Of a DNA stretch of 8,841 nucleotides, positions 1 to 5,645 are shown one piece after another (the stretch's first letter is position 1; every line of letters starts with the position of its first letter). A program made the position numbers and the translations under genes. The stretch is taken from NCBI GenBank assembly GCA_900547085.1, contig URFI01000085.1, positions 1 through 8,841 of the forward strand, read 5' to 3'. This DNA comes from an uncultured Prevotella sp. GTDB taxonomy: Bacteria > Bacteroidota > Bacteroidia > Bacteroidales > Bacteroidaceae. The notes below the pieces were generated by a model. That model was not told the origin of the DNA, searched no databases, and saw nothing but the letters and a program-made list of their open reading frames with translations.

Positions 1-606
1 GGACAGATTAAAGTAAAAAAGAACGTTGGAGGAATCGAAGGTTTATGTATTATTGAACCTACCGTACATGGTGATTCTCGTGGCTATTTTATGGAAACAT
101 ATAATAAAAATGATATGGCAGAAGCAGGACTGACAATGGAGTTTGTTCAGGATAATCAGTCTTCTTCTTCTAAAGGTGTTCTTCGTGGATTACATTTTCA
201 AAAACAACATCCACAGGGTAAGCTTGTTCGTGTGATTAAGGGTACCGTTTTTGATGTCGTTGTTGACCTGCGAAGTCACTCTGAAACATATGGAAAATGG
301 TTCGGAGAAATCCTTTCTGCAGAAAACAATAAACAATTCTATATCCCGGAAGGATTTGCCCATGGCTTTCTTGTTCTATCTGACACTGCAGAATTTTGTT
401 ATAAATGTACGGACTTCTACCGTCCAGGTGATGAAGGTGGTTTAGCGTGGAACGACCCTGAAATCGATATTAAATGGCCAAAACTCGTCGGAGAATATCC
501 TGGTTCCCCAATCGGAGAAAGCTATCATTTAGAAGATGGAACTCCACTTACTTTAAGTGATAAAGATCAGAAATGGCTCGGAATAAAAGAAACATTTAAA
601 TTCTAA
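1..606 (+). CDS. rfbC: dTDP-4-dehydrorhamnose 3,5-epimerase (RmlC), 5' end cut by window edge
   Basis: This cytosolic cupin-fold enzyme epimerises C3 and C5 of dTDP-4-dehydro-6-deoxyglucose, the third step of dTDP-L-rhamnose synthesis for surface polysaccharides. The frame is open from base 1; the visible N-terminus starts GQIKVKKNVGG, so the true ATG probably lies immediately outside the window and the ATG at 91 is internal. The full protein would be about 202 residues, normal for the family. Visible family motifs are GDSRGYF (visible codons 25-31), VQDNQSSSSKGVLRGLHFQ with the conserved catalytic His at 193-195, FYIPEGFAHGF (around 340-370), and a CYKCTDFY segment with conserved tyrosines. 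The C-terminal KDQKWLGIKETFKF ending resembles Lachnospiraceae-type enzymes as I remember them. The gene is AT-rich: bases 301-360 contain 23 G/C, against 34 in maeB 2641-2700. No rfbA, rfbB or rfbD is visible; they may lie to the left. It converges on ispE. The identification is secure; foreign origin is an inference. Confidence 0.95.
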   Translation, partial: GQIKVKKNVGGIEGLCIIEPTVHGDSRGYFMETYNKNDMAEAGLTMEFVQDNQSSSSKGVLRGLHFQKQHPQGKLVRVIKGTVFDVVVDLRSHSETYGKWFGEILSAENNKQFYIPEGFAHGFLVLSDTAEFCYKCTDFYRPGDEGGLAWNDPEIDIKWPKLVGEYPGSPIGESYHLEDGTPLTLSDKDQKWLGIKETFKF

Positions 607-638
607 TTTGTAGATTTCGTGTAGACGAAATCCACAAA
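607..638. terminator. Hairpin between convergent rfbC and ispE
   Basis: A near-perfect inverted repeat begins one base after the rfbC stop and ends one base before the last base of ispE. The inner stem GATTTCGT (613-620) pairs with ACGAAATC (625-632) around a GTAG loop. After one A/C mismatch (612/633), TTTGT (607-611) pairs with ACAAA (634-638). Its position between two convergent stops suggests a bidirectional terminator. No long T-run follows on either strand, so it could also act mainly as an mRNA-stabilising 3' structure. Confidence 0.65.
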
Positions 639-890
639 TCAAATCGTTATGATTCGCAAAAGATTTTTCTTTGCCAGTCGAATGGAAACAATATTTTCCT
701 TTTCAATTCTGGTAATGACTTCTGTAAAACGGAGATATTCTTTTTCGAAGTGAAGCAGGGCGGGCAGAGCTTCTGATGCAAATCCCTGTCTTTGCCATTC
801 TTTTAATATAGAATATCCAATTTCAACATAATAATCCTCCGTATTTTCCAACGGTGAAAAACCGGCGATGCCAAGAAAGGTGCCGTCGGT
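639..890 (-). other. Truncated GNAT acetyltransferase segment fused in frame to IspE
   Basis: Residues about 261-343 of the ispE reading frame read DGTFLGIAGFSPLEN, then VEIGYSILKEWQRQGFASEA, then RIEKENIVSIRLAKKN. This follows the RimJ-type GNAT pattern: strand 4, the acetyl-CoA pyrophosphate loop (Q/R-x-x-G-x-G/A, here RQGFAS), and the N-x-x-S helix. The N-terminal half of the fold that carries the acceptor site is absent. The C-terminus stops at LLRIITI, where a further strand pair would be expected, and reading the other two frames past the A-run near 665-670 does not restore a clear GNAT ending. The stretch is AT-rich (661-720 has 19 G/C in 60; 781-840 has 18), unlike the ispE body (1201-1260 has 31). 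I read it as a gene remnant captured by ispE rather than a working acetyltransferase. The GNAT match is by eye. Confidence 0.65.
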
Positions 891-1670
891 TTTTTTGAAA
901 ATACCATAGATGGTACTGCCGCTTCCGCTCATGGCTGCATACACAGCTCCTTGCTGGTAGAGCTGCTCTTTGATGTGCTTCAGCCGCGGATACAACTTGA
1001 ATACGGGTATTTCAAAGTCGTTCAATAGTTCGTTTTTCCACGTTTCTTTGGGCTGACCGATGATGTCACGGCAGCATTTAGCAGGTTGTTTCACCTCAAT
1101 TTTGGCATAAGCATCTTTGGTTGAAACGGCTATATCGGGTTTAATCAGTGCGAGATAACACCCATCAAGACCTTTATTTGGCAGTTCTGTTGGCACGAGT
1201 TGGTCACCAATTCCCGTCGCAAATGAAGGCTTGGCGGTGATGAAAAAAGCGCAATCGGCACCCAGTTGGGCCGCATATTGCTCCATGTCAGCGGTGGTAA
1301 GATTGAGTTTGAATTGCGCATTGAGCAGTCTAATCATGAAAGCAGCATCACTCGAGCCGCCTCCTAAGCCCGCTTGTGAGGGGATTTTCTTATAAAGGTG
1401 GGCGTGAACGCGTGGTAGTGGAAAGTCTTTGGCCAGTAAATGATAAGCCTGGATGACGAGATTGTTGTCCTCACGAACATCGAATGCCCTTCCTGTTATC
1501 TTCAAATCGCACGGCTTATCGGATGGAAACTGTTCGTCCATGCGTGTTATTTCAAGCGTGTCGTGCAACGGAATGGGGAAGAACACGGTTTCTACGTCAT
1601 GGTAACCATCTGGCCGAACGCCTACTACGTTAAGGCCTAAATTGATTTTGGCACATGGAAATGTAATCAT
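639..1670 (-). CDS. ispE: 4-diphosphocytidyl-2-C-methyl-D-erythritol kinase (IspE) with an extra GNAT-like C-terminal tail
   Basis: IspE is the cytosolic kinase that phosphorylates CDP-methylerythritol at its 2-hydroxyl in the MEP route to IPP and DMAPP. The start at 1670 gives MITFPCAKINLGLNVV, the usual Bacteroidota N-terminus, with the catalytic Lys at residue 8. Other GHMP-kinase marks are RPDGYHDVETVF (19-30), the phosphate-binding loop PSQAGLGGGSSDAA (97-110), the catalytic Asp at 139 in GADCAFF, and AAMSGSGSTIYGIF (245-258). The protein is 343 residues, about 70 longer than usual for the family. From about residue 261 the sequence stops looking like IspE and becomes the core of a GNAT acetyltransferase, listed separately. 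Only the last dozen or so residues of a normal IspE seem to be replaced, so kinase activity is probably kept; IspE is normally essential where MEP is the only route. It lies 78 bases downstream of maeB, with a terminator between, so it probably has its own promoter or depends on read-through. I could not identify a good promoter. Confidence 0.93.
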   Translation of the reverse strand: MITFPCAKINLGLNVVGVRPDGYHDVETVFFPIPLHDTLEITRMDEQFPSDKPCDLKITGRAFDVREDNNLVIQAYHLLAKDFPLPRVHAHLYKKIPSQAGLGGGSSDAAFMIRLLNAQFKLNLTTADMEQYAAQLGADCAFFITAKPSFATGIGDQLVPTELPNKGLDGCYLALIKPDIAVSTKDAYAKIEVKQPAKCCRDIIGQPKETWKNELLNDFEIPVFKLYPRLKHIKEQLYQQGAVYAAMSGSGSTIYGIFKKTDGTFLGIAGFSPLENTEDYYVEIGYSILKEWQRQGFASEALPALLHFEKEYLRFTEVITRIEKENIVSIRLAKKNLLRIITI

Positions 1671-1690
1671 GTAGCAATGGGTTGATAGTC

Positions 1691-1733
1691 AAAATGCAAA
1701 TGCCAACAAACAGCATAAACTGCGTTGTTGGCA
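1691..1733 (-). terminator. Terminator downstream of maeB
   Basis: On the minus strand, the transcript leaving maeB reads TGCCAACAA (1733-1725), then an inner CAG/CTG pairing (1722-1720 with 1713-1711), then TTGTTGGCA (1709-1701). A T-rich tail TTTGCATTTT (1700-1691) follows. A 9-bp perfect stem with a T-rich tail 15 bases past the stop codon is a good intrinsic terminator. It implies that maeB and ispE are at least partly uncoupled, although only 20 bases separate the tail from the ispE start. Confidence 0.75.
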
Positions 1734-1748
1734 CTTTTATCATTGAAT

Positions 1749-4040
1749 TTATTTTTTTGAGTTCTTGATTTTCTCCACGTATGCATCGATGGCAGCCACG
1801 GCAGTGATGTTTACAATGTCGCGCACAGAACATTCAAAGTCGGTAAAATGGATTGGTTTTTTCAATCCCATTTGTATCGGACCAATGATTTCTGCATCCG
1901 AATTGAGGGCTTGCAGCAATTTATAACTGCCGTTAGCACTGCTCATGTTTGAGAAAATCAGCGTGTTGACGTTCTTACCCTTCAAGCGAGTGAATGGATA
2001 TTTGTCGTCCCGTAATTTTTTGTCCATGGCAAAATTAACCTGCATTTCTCCATCAACAGCCAAGTTAGGAAACTCTTGTTGCATTTTTTCTACGGCCGCA
2101 TGAACCTTTTGTGGACTTCCAATCGCATCTGTTCCAAAGTTAGAATAGCTAATCATCGCCATGACTGGCTTGTCATTGAAGAATCTTACTGCGTCAGCAC
2201 TGAGGCGTGCAATGTCATACAACACATTCTCGTCTGGGTGCCTGTTGATTAAGGTGTCCGAGATGTAGTAGATGCCTTTTTTGGTATCAAGGATGTGCAT
2301 GGTAGCAAAAGTTTTGTATCCAGGACGAATACCAATCACTTCTTTAGCCACCTTAATGGTGTTCGAGTATTTTGTGTAGAGTCCTGTGATGAACCCATCG
2401 GCATCACCATGTTCAACCATCGACATGCCAAAATAGTTGCGCTCGTACATCTTGTCGTACGCTTCTTCGAAGGTATACCCTTGCCGTTCAAGCTTTTCTG
2501 ACAGGTGTTTGGCAAACTTTGCGCGTTTTCCTTGTTCTTTATCTGCGCGCATATCTATTATTTTGATTCCCGTGAGATCAAGTTTCAGTCGGTTAGCCAG
2601 TCGGTTAAGCCTGTCAGGGTTTCCCAACAGAATGGGGAAGCAAATGCCTTCTTGCTTCGCCTGCACGGCTGCTTTCATCATGGTGGGGTGGCCACCTTCT
2701 GCAAACACAATGCGCTGTGGATGTTGAGCGGCCGTGGCATGCAGCGTTCTCGTAAACTTAGATTCCTGTCCGAGCAACTGCTTCAAATTCTCCTTGTACT
2801 TATCCCAGTTCTTGATAGGTGCCCTGGCCACACCACTCTCTACGGCTGCTTTGGCTACAGCCGCACTCACTGCTGTGATGAGGCGTGGGTCTATGGGCTT
2901 TGGAATGAAATACTTGGGGCCGAAACTCAAGTCATTGATGTGGTAAACTTCATTGACCACATCCGGAATGGGTTGTTTGGCCAGGTCGGCTATGGCAAGT
3001 ACGGCGGCCATCTTCATTTCCTCATTGATAGCCTTGGCATGTACATCCAGTGCTCCGCGGAAGATGTATGGGAAGCCGATAACATTATTAATCTGATTAG
3101 GATAGTCGCTGCGTCCGGTCGACATGATGACGTCTGGCCGACTGTCAAGGGCGTCTTCGTAGCTAATTTCAGGCACGGGATTGGCCAATGCGAACACGAT
3201 AGGATTGGAAGCCATCGAACGAATCATGTCTTTGGATAGTATATTGCCTCTTGATAAACCCACGAATACGTCGGCATCCTTAAGGGCTTCCTCCAAAGTG
3301 TGTACGTCCTTGCGGTTAGTAGCGAACAGTTCTTTTTCTGGGTTCAGGTCTGTACGGTCTTTTGTAATCACTCCGTGCGAATCCAGCATCAGGATATTTT
3401 CTTTCTTTACCCCCAAAGCTACGTATAATTTGGTACAGCTGATGGCAGCGGCTCCTGCGCCATTGATAACCAATTTGGCTTTCTTTATGTCTTTGCCGGC
3501 AACCTCTAAAGCGTTCTTCAGACCTGCTGCAGATATGATGGCCGTGCCATGTTGGTCGTCGTGCATCACGGGGATGTCGAGCGTTTTCTTCAGCCTTTCC
3601 TCAATATAGAAACATTCCGGTGCTTTGATGTCTTCCAGATTGATGCCGCCAAACGACGGTGCAATCCTTTCAACGGTCTCACAAAACTTTACGGGGTCTT
3701 TCTCGTCTACCTCGATGTCGAAAACATCGATGCCGCCATATATCTTGAACAACAAGCCTTTGCCTTCCATCACGGGCTTGCCACTCATGGCGCCAATGTC
3801 TCCCAAGCCCAGCACTGCCGTGCCGTTGGAGATCACTGCGACCAAGTTTCCCTTGTTGGTATATTTGTAAGCATCATTTTCATTATTCTGAATCTCAAGA
3901 CACGGATAGGCCACACCCGGTGAATAGGCCAGACTGAGGTCGGTTTGAGTCCTGTAAGGCTTGGTCGGTTTCACTTCGATTTTGCCGGGACGTTCTCCCT
4001 CATGGTAAGCAAGAGCTGCTTCTTTGGTTATTTTTAACAT
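1749..4040 (-). CDS. maeB: NADP-dependent malic enzyme, hybrid type with phosphotransacetylase-like domain
   Basis: This cytosolic enzyme oxidatively decarboxylates malate to pyruvate and CO2, supplying NADPH. Its 763 residues match the usual length of the hybrid MaeB family. The malic N-domain has SLAYSPGVAYP with the catalytic Tyr at 39 and GKPVMEGK with the catalytic Lys at 94. Metal ligands are expected at Glu136, Asp137 (NLEDI) and Asp162 (MHDDQHGT). The nucleotide site is VINGAGAAA (191-199). From about residue 430 to the end is a Pta-like domain: IVFAEGGHPTMMKAA (444-458), MISYSNFGTDAIG (629-641), and a C-terminal SVRDIVNITAVAAIDA. In studied MaeB proteins this domain senses acetyl-CoA and drives assembly rather than acting as a transacetylase; that is family knowledge. 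The ATG at 4040 gives MLKITKEAALAYHEGERPGKIEV, the expected N-terminus; there is no clear Shine-Dalgarno site. It is divergent from a TetR-type gene. Preference for NADP over NAD is inferred from the family. Confidence 0.95.
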   Translation of the reverse strand: MLKITKEAALAYHEGERPGKIEVKPTKPYRTQTDLSLAYSPGVAYPCLEIQNNENDAYKYTNKGNLVAVISNGTAVLGLGDIGAMSGKPVMEGKGLLFKIYGGIDVFDIEVDEKDPVKFCETVERIAPSFGGINLEDIKAPECFYIEERLKKTLDIPVMHDDQHGTAIISAAGLKNALEVAGKDIKKAKLVINGAGAAAISCTKLYVALGVKKENILMLDSHGVITKDRTDLNPEKELFATNRKDVHTLEEALKDADVFVGLSRGNILSKDMIRSMASNPIVFALANPVPEISYEDALDSRPDVIMSTGRSDYPNQINNVIGFPYIFRGALDVHAKAINEEMKMAAVLAIADLAKQPIPDVVNEVYHINDLSFGPKYFIPKPIDPRLITAVSAAVAKAAVESGVARAPIKNWDKYKENLKQLLGQESKFTRTLHATAAQHPQRIVFAEGGHPTMMKAAVQAKQEGICFPILLGNPDRLNRLANRLKLDLTGIKIIDMRADKEQGKRAKFAKHLSEKLERQGYTFEEAYDKMYERNYFGMSMVEHGDADGFITGLYTKYSNTIKVAKEVIGIRPGYKTFATMHILDTKKGIYYISDTLINRHPDENVLYDIARLSADAVRFFNDKPVMAMISYSNFGTDAIGSPQKVHAAVEKMQQEFPNLAVDGEMQVNFAMDKKLRDDKYPFTRLKGKNVNTLIFSNMSSANGSYKLLQALNSDAEIIGPIQMGLKKPIHFTDFECSVRDIVNITAVAAIDAYVEKIKNSKK

Positions 4041-4114
4041 TGGATTATAGTACTAAATGGAGGGTGAAAAGGGCATGAATTTAATAAAAATCTGCCCAGC
4101 TATCTCTCCCAATG

Positions 4115-4128
4115 ATTAAACGTTTTAT
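4115..4128. promoter_or_regulatory. Candidate operator palindrome in the maeB leader
   Basis: The stretch ATTAAACGTTTTAT is a 14-base near-palindrome: AAAC/GTTT core, one T/T mismatch pair at 4117/4126, then AT/AT. It sits just downstream of the predicted maeB transcription start, between the two divergent genes, where a local TetR-type repressor could block maeB. AT-rich DNA produces such palindromes by chance, so this is only a candidate. Confidence 0.25.
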
Positions 4129-4143
4129 TAGTTGATAACGGAA

Positions 4144-4176
4144 CAAAGTTAAGAAAAAACCATTAAAGAATAACAA
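4144..4176 (-). promoter_or_regulatory. Bacteroidota-type promoter for maeB
   Basis: Read on the minus strand, TAACTTTG (4151-4144) matches the Bacteroidota -7 consensus TAnnTTTG. A TTG (4176-4174) lies 22 bases upstream of it as a possible -33 element. Transcription would start near 4137, leaving a leader of roughly 97 bases before the maeB ATG. The spacing to the -33 element is at the long end, so the upstream half is less certain than the -7 box. Confidence 0.5.
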
Positions 4177-4193
4177 GTTTTTATGCTTTTTTG

Positions 4194-4201
4194 TATCTTT
4201 G
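4194..4201 (+). promoter_or_regulatory. -7 box of the promoter for the TetR-family gene
   Basis: TATCTTTG is an exact TAnnTTTG match. Transcription would begin near 4208, which makes the ATG at 4209 almost leaderless and the upstream TTG at 4191 untranscribed. It therefore favours an ATG further down as the start. No good -33 TTTG is visible at the usual distance. The maeB -7 box lies about 43 bases away on the other strand, so the two promoters share their upstream DNA. Confidence 0.55.
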
Positions 4202-4229
4202 TGCAGTTATGGTAAAAGGAATGAATAGA

Positions 4230-4841
4230 ATGAGCGGTCTAACGCCTTATCGGCAAGAGTTGCGTGAGCGTATCTTGAAAGCAGCCATGAGCGAGTTCTT
4301 CGAAAAAGGCATCAAAGCTGTCAAGATGGATGACATCGCCCGGAGATTATCCATATCCAAGCGCACGGTGTACGAGATATACAGCAACAAGGAGGAACTG
4401 CTGCTGGAAGGCATGAGAGCTGCCGAGCAAGAATTTGATGAATATATCAGGGAATTCAGTGAACAGGACAATCATGATGTCATGGATACGTTGATTGAAT
4501 TCTACAATTGTCAGGCGCAGCGCCTGTCAAATATGTCTCCGCAGTTTTTAGACGAAGTGCAAAAGTATGAGCGTGTGCGTACTTATCTTGAGAATAAGCA
4601 TAAGGAGCGGGATGAAGACGCGTTTAACTTTATTGACAGAGGTGTGAAAGAAGGATTCTTTAGGGCGGATATTAATTATCACATCGTTGCGGAAGTGGCG
4701 CGTGAAACCGTAAGTTTTGCGATGACCAGTCAATTGTATAAGGAACATGGCATGCAGATGGTGTTTCGTAACATCATTTTATTATTCATCCGAGGCATTT
4801 GCACGCTCAACGGATTAAAGATGCTCGAACGTATCGAATGA
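4230..4841 (+). CDS. TetR/AcrR-family transcriptional regulator
   Basis: This is a one-domain DNA-binding regulator with an all-helical ligand-binding C-terminus. From the ATG at 4230 it is 203 residues, typical of the family. Residues 8-57 form the TetR N-domain: RQELRERILKAAMSEFFEKG, then MDDIARRLSISKRTVYEIYSNKEEL, which contains the helix-turn-helix. Residues 60-203 are helical with no recognisable ligand motif, as is normal. In-frame ATGs exist at 4209, 4221 and 4230. I chose 4230 because AAAAGGA (4214-4220) then sits 9 bases upstream as a ribosome-binding site, and because the -7 box at 4194-4201 leaves almost no leader for 4209. The gene stands alone, divergent from maeB, and may regulate itself, maeB or distant genes such as an efflux pump. 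No pump gene is adjacent. The ligand is unknown. Confidence 0.85.
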   Translation: MSGLTPYRQELRERILKAAMSEFFEKGIKAVKMDDIARRLSISKRTVYEIYSNKEELLLEGMRAAEQEFDEYIREFSEQDNHDVMDTLIEFYNCQAQRLSNMSPQFLDEVQKYERVRTYLENKHKERDEDAFNFIDRGVKEGFFRADINYHIVAEVARETVSFAMTSQLYKEHGMQMVFRNIILLFIRGICTLNGLKMLERIE

Positions 4842-5459
4842 CGGGTAGGAGAGGCCGCTGTCATTTCTCAATGAGGTGTTTGTCATGCCTGCCATAATAT
4901 CATTGAACCCTTTGGTAAGCCGGTAGTTGATGATGAATATATCTTGACAACACCCCTTTTATATTTCGCTTATTGATGAATCAACCTTCCATTGCTTCGA
5001 AATACGGCCAAAATGAGAGAGATTTGTAGTTGGTTGATAGTGAATGATTTGCGTTTATTGATAACTATTTGATCCCTTTCTAAAACTCTTCACGGCCGCA
5101 AAAGCAATGCTCTATGCCTCCAATCTCCATGCTTTTAGCTGCTTAGATCATGAAGATTGACCGCCAATATGGTGCTAAAAAATGCTGTTTTTGCATCGTT
5201 TATGCCGAAAAATCGTTTTTCCTAACCAAGATATGGCATGTTTGCATACCATCTGCCTATCGATTTTTTCTAGTTCAGCAATTATTCATAACCGTTTTAT
5301 TGTCATTTTTTAGGACAAAAATAACGAACGAACTTTTTGAGTAGCAGCAGATTGGCAGCTGTATGATGCTCGCTATCCGAGGCCTAATAACGATTGTTAA
5401 AAAAAACTAACATCTATTGAAACAAGCCTTATTATCGCCTTACTCTCAATCAAAATGAT
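4842..5459. other. Long spacer without a convincing gene
   Basis: About 620 bases between the TetR-family gene and the tRNA promoter. I see no protein gene. A 64-codon frame at 5150-5344 (MKIDRQYGAKKCCFC...) has no promoter or ribosome site and ends in low-complexity aromatic codons. The first half (4842-5090) shows nothing definable, and I see no terminator directly after the TetR gene. The second half is AT-rich and contains inverted repeats, listed separately, and a minus-strand TATTTTTG (5323-5316) that matches the TAnnTTTG -7 box. That could drive a short non-coding transcript leftward, antisense to the 64-codon frame. This is weak because such boxes are common in AT-rich DNA. Confidence 0.6.
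5094..5345. repeat. Candidate interspersed repeat or decayed element in the spacer
   Basis: This block stands out from its surroundings by dense inverted repeats and homopolymer runs. One pair is CAATCTCCATG (5121-5131) against CATGAAGATTG (5149-5159), 10 of 11 bases complementary around a 17-base loop. A second is ATGGCATG (5233-5240) against CATACCAT (5245-5252), 7 of 8, around a TTTG loop. A third, weaker pair is TTGTC (5300-5304) against GACAA (5314-5318). The wording around 5165-5260 reminds me of intergenic sequence repeated in Prevotella genomes and sometimes annotated as short hypothetical proteins. That is recollection, not a search result. Boundaries are approximate; no terminal repeats or target-site duplication are visible. 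Confidence 0.3.
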
Positions 5460-5467
5460 TACTTTTG
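5460..5467 (+). promoter_or_regulatory. -7 box of the tRNA-Arg promoter
   Basis: TACTTTTG fits TAnnTTTG exactly and ends 12 bases before the first base of the mature tRNA. Transcription starting around 5474 would leave only a few bases of 5' leader for RNase P to remove. No clear -33 TTTG lies at the usual distance. Confidence 0.5.
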
Positions 5468-5479
5468 CAGTCGATTATC

Positions 5480-5554
5480 GGTTCCGTAGCTCAGTTGGAT
5501 TAGAGCAACAGCCTTCTAAGCTGTGGGTCTTGGGTTCGAACCCCAACGGAATCA
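5480..5554 (+). tRNA. tRNA-Arg (anticodon UCU)
   Basis: The cloverleaf closes by eye. The acceptor GGTTCCG (5480-5486) pairs with CGGAATC (5547-5553) with one G-T wobble, and the discriminator is A5554. The D arm is GCTCAGTTGGATTAGAGC. The anticodon stem ACAGC (5508-5512) pairs with GCTGT (5520-5524) around the loop CTTCTAA, giving anticodon TCT at 5515-5517, which reads AGA and, by wobble, AGG arginine codons. The T arm TTGGG-TTCGAAC-CCCAA is at 5530-5546. The CCA end is not encoded. No attachment-site duplicate of the 3' end is seen in the window. Confidence 0.96.
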
Positions 5555-5645
5555 CTTGAGGTTCAATGCGTTACATCCTACGCTAATAAGCTAATTCTTT
5601 CAATGTTCTTTAGAGTTCAGCACCTGAATGAACGTCCAACAAAAT

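Noticed and set aside
639..680. Frameshift in the A-run near 665-670 as the cause of the short GNAT ending
   Set aside because: Reading the other two frames after the run gives either an immediate stop or a sequence without a clear GNAT C-terminus, so the sequence does not support a simple frameshift.
2505..3239. 244-codon plus-strand frame opposite maeB
   Set aside because: It lies entirely inside maeB on the other strand, shows no domain, and maeB motifs are continuous through the same bases. It is a shadow frame.
4191..4229. Upstream TTG (4191) or ATG (4209) as the start of the TetR-family gene
   Set aside because: The TTG overlaps the predicted -7 box and would not be transcribed; the ATG at 4209 would be almost leaderless. 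The ATG at 4230 has AAAAGGA at a suitable distance and gives a family-type N-terminus.
5150..5344. 64-codon plus-strand frame beginning MKIDRQYGAKKCCFC
   Set aside because: It has no ribosome-binding site or promoter box, lies in AT-rich repeat-like DNA, overlaps inverted repeats, and has no recognisable domain. Treated as part of the spacer.
5530..5554. tRNA 3' end as an integration site for a mobile element
   Set aside because: No second copy of the tRNA 3' end and no integrase gene is visible in the window.
5555..5645. Possible terminator between tRNA-Arg and the glycosyltransferase gene
   Set aside because: Only short pairings are present (GCGT/ACGC near 5569-5584; GTTCA/TGAAC near 5614-5632), with no T-run, too weak to call.
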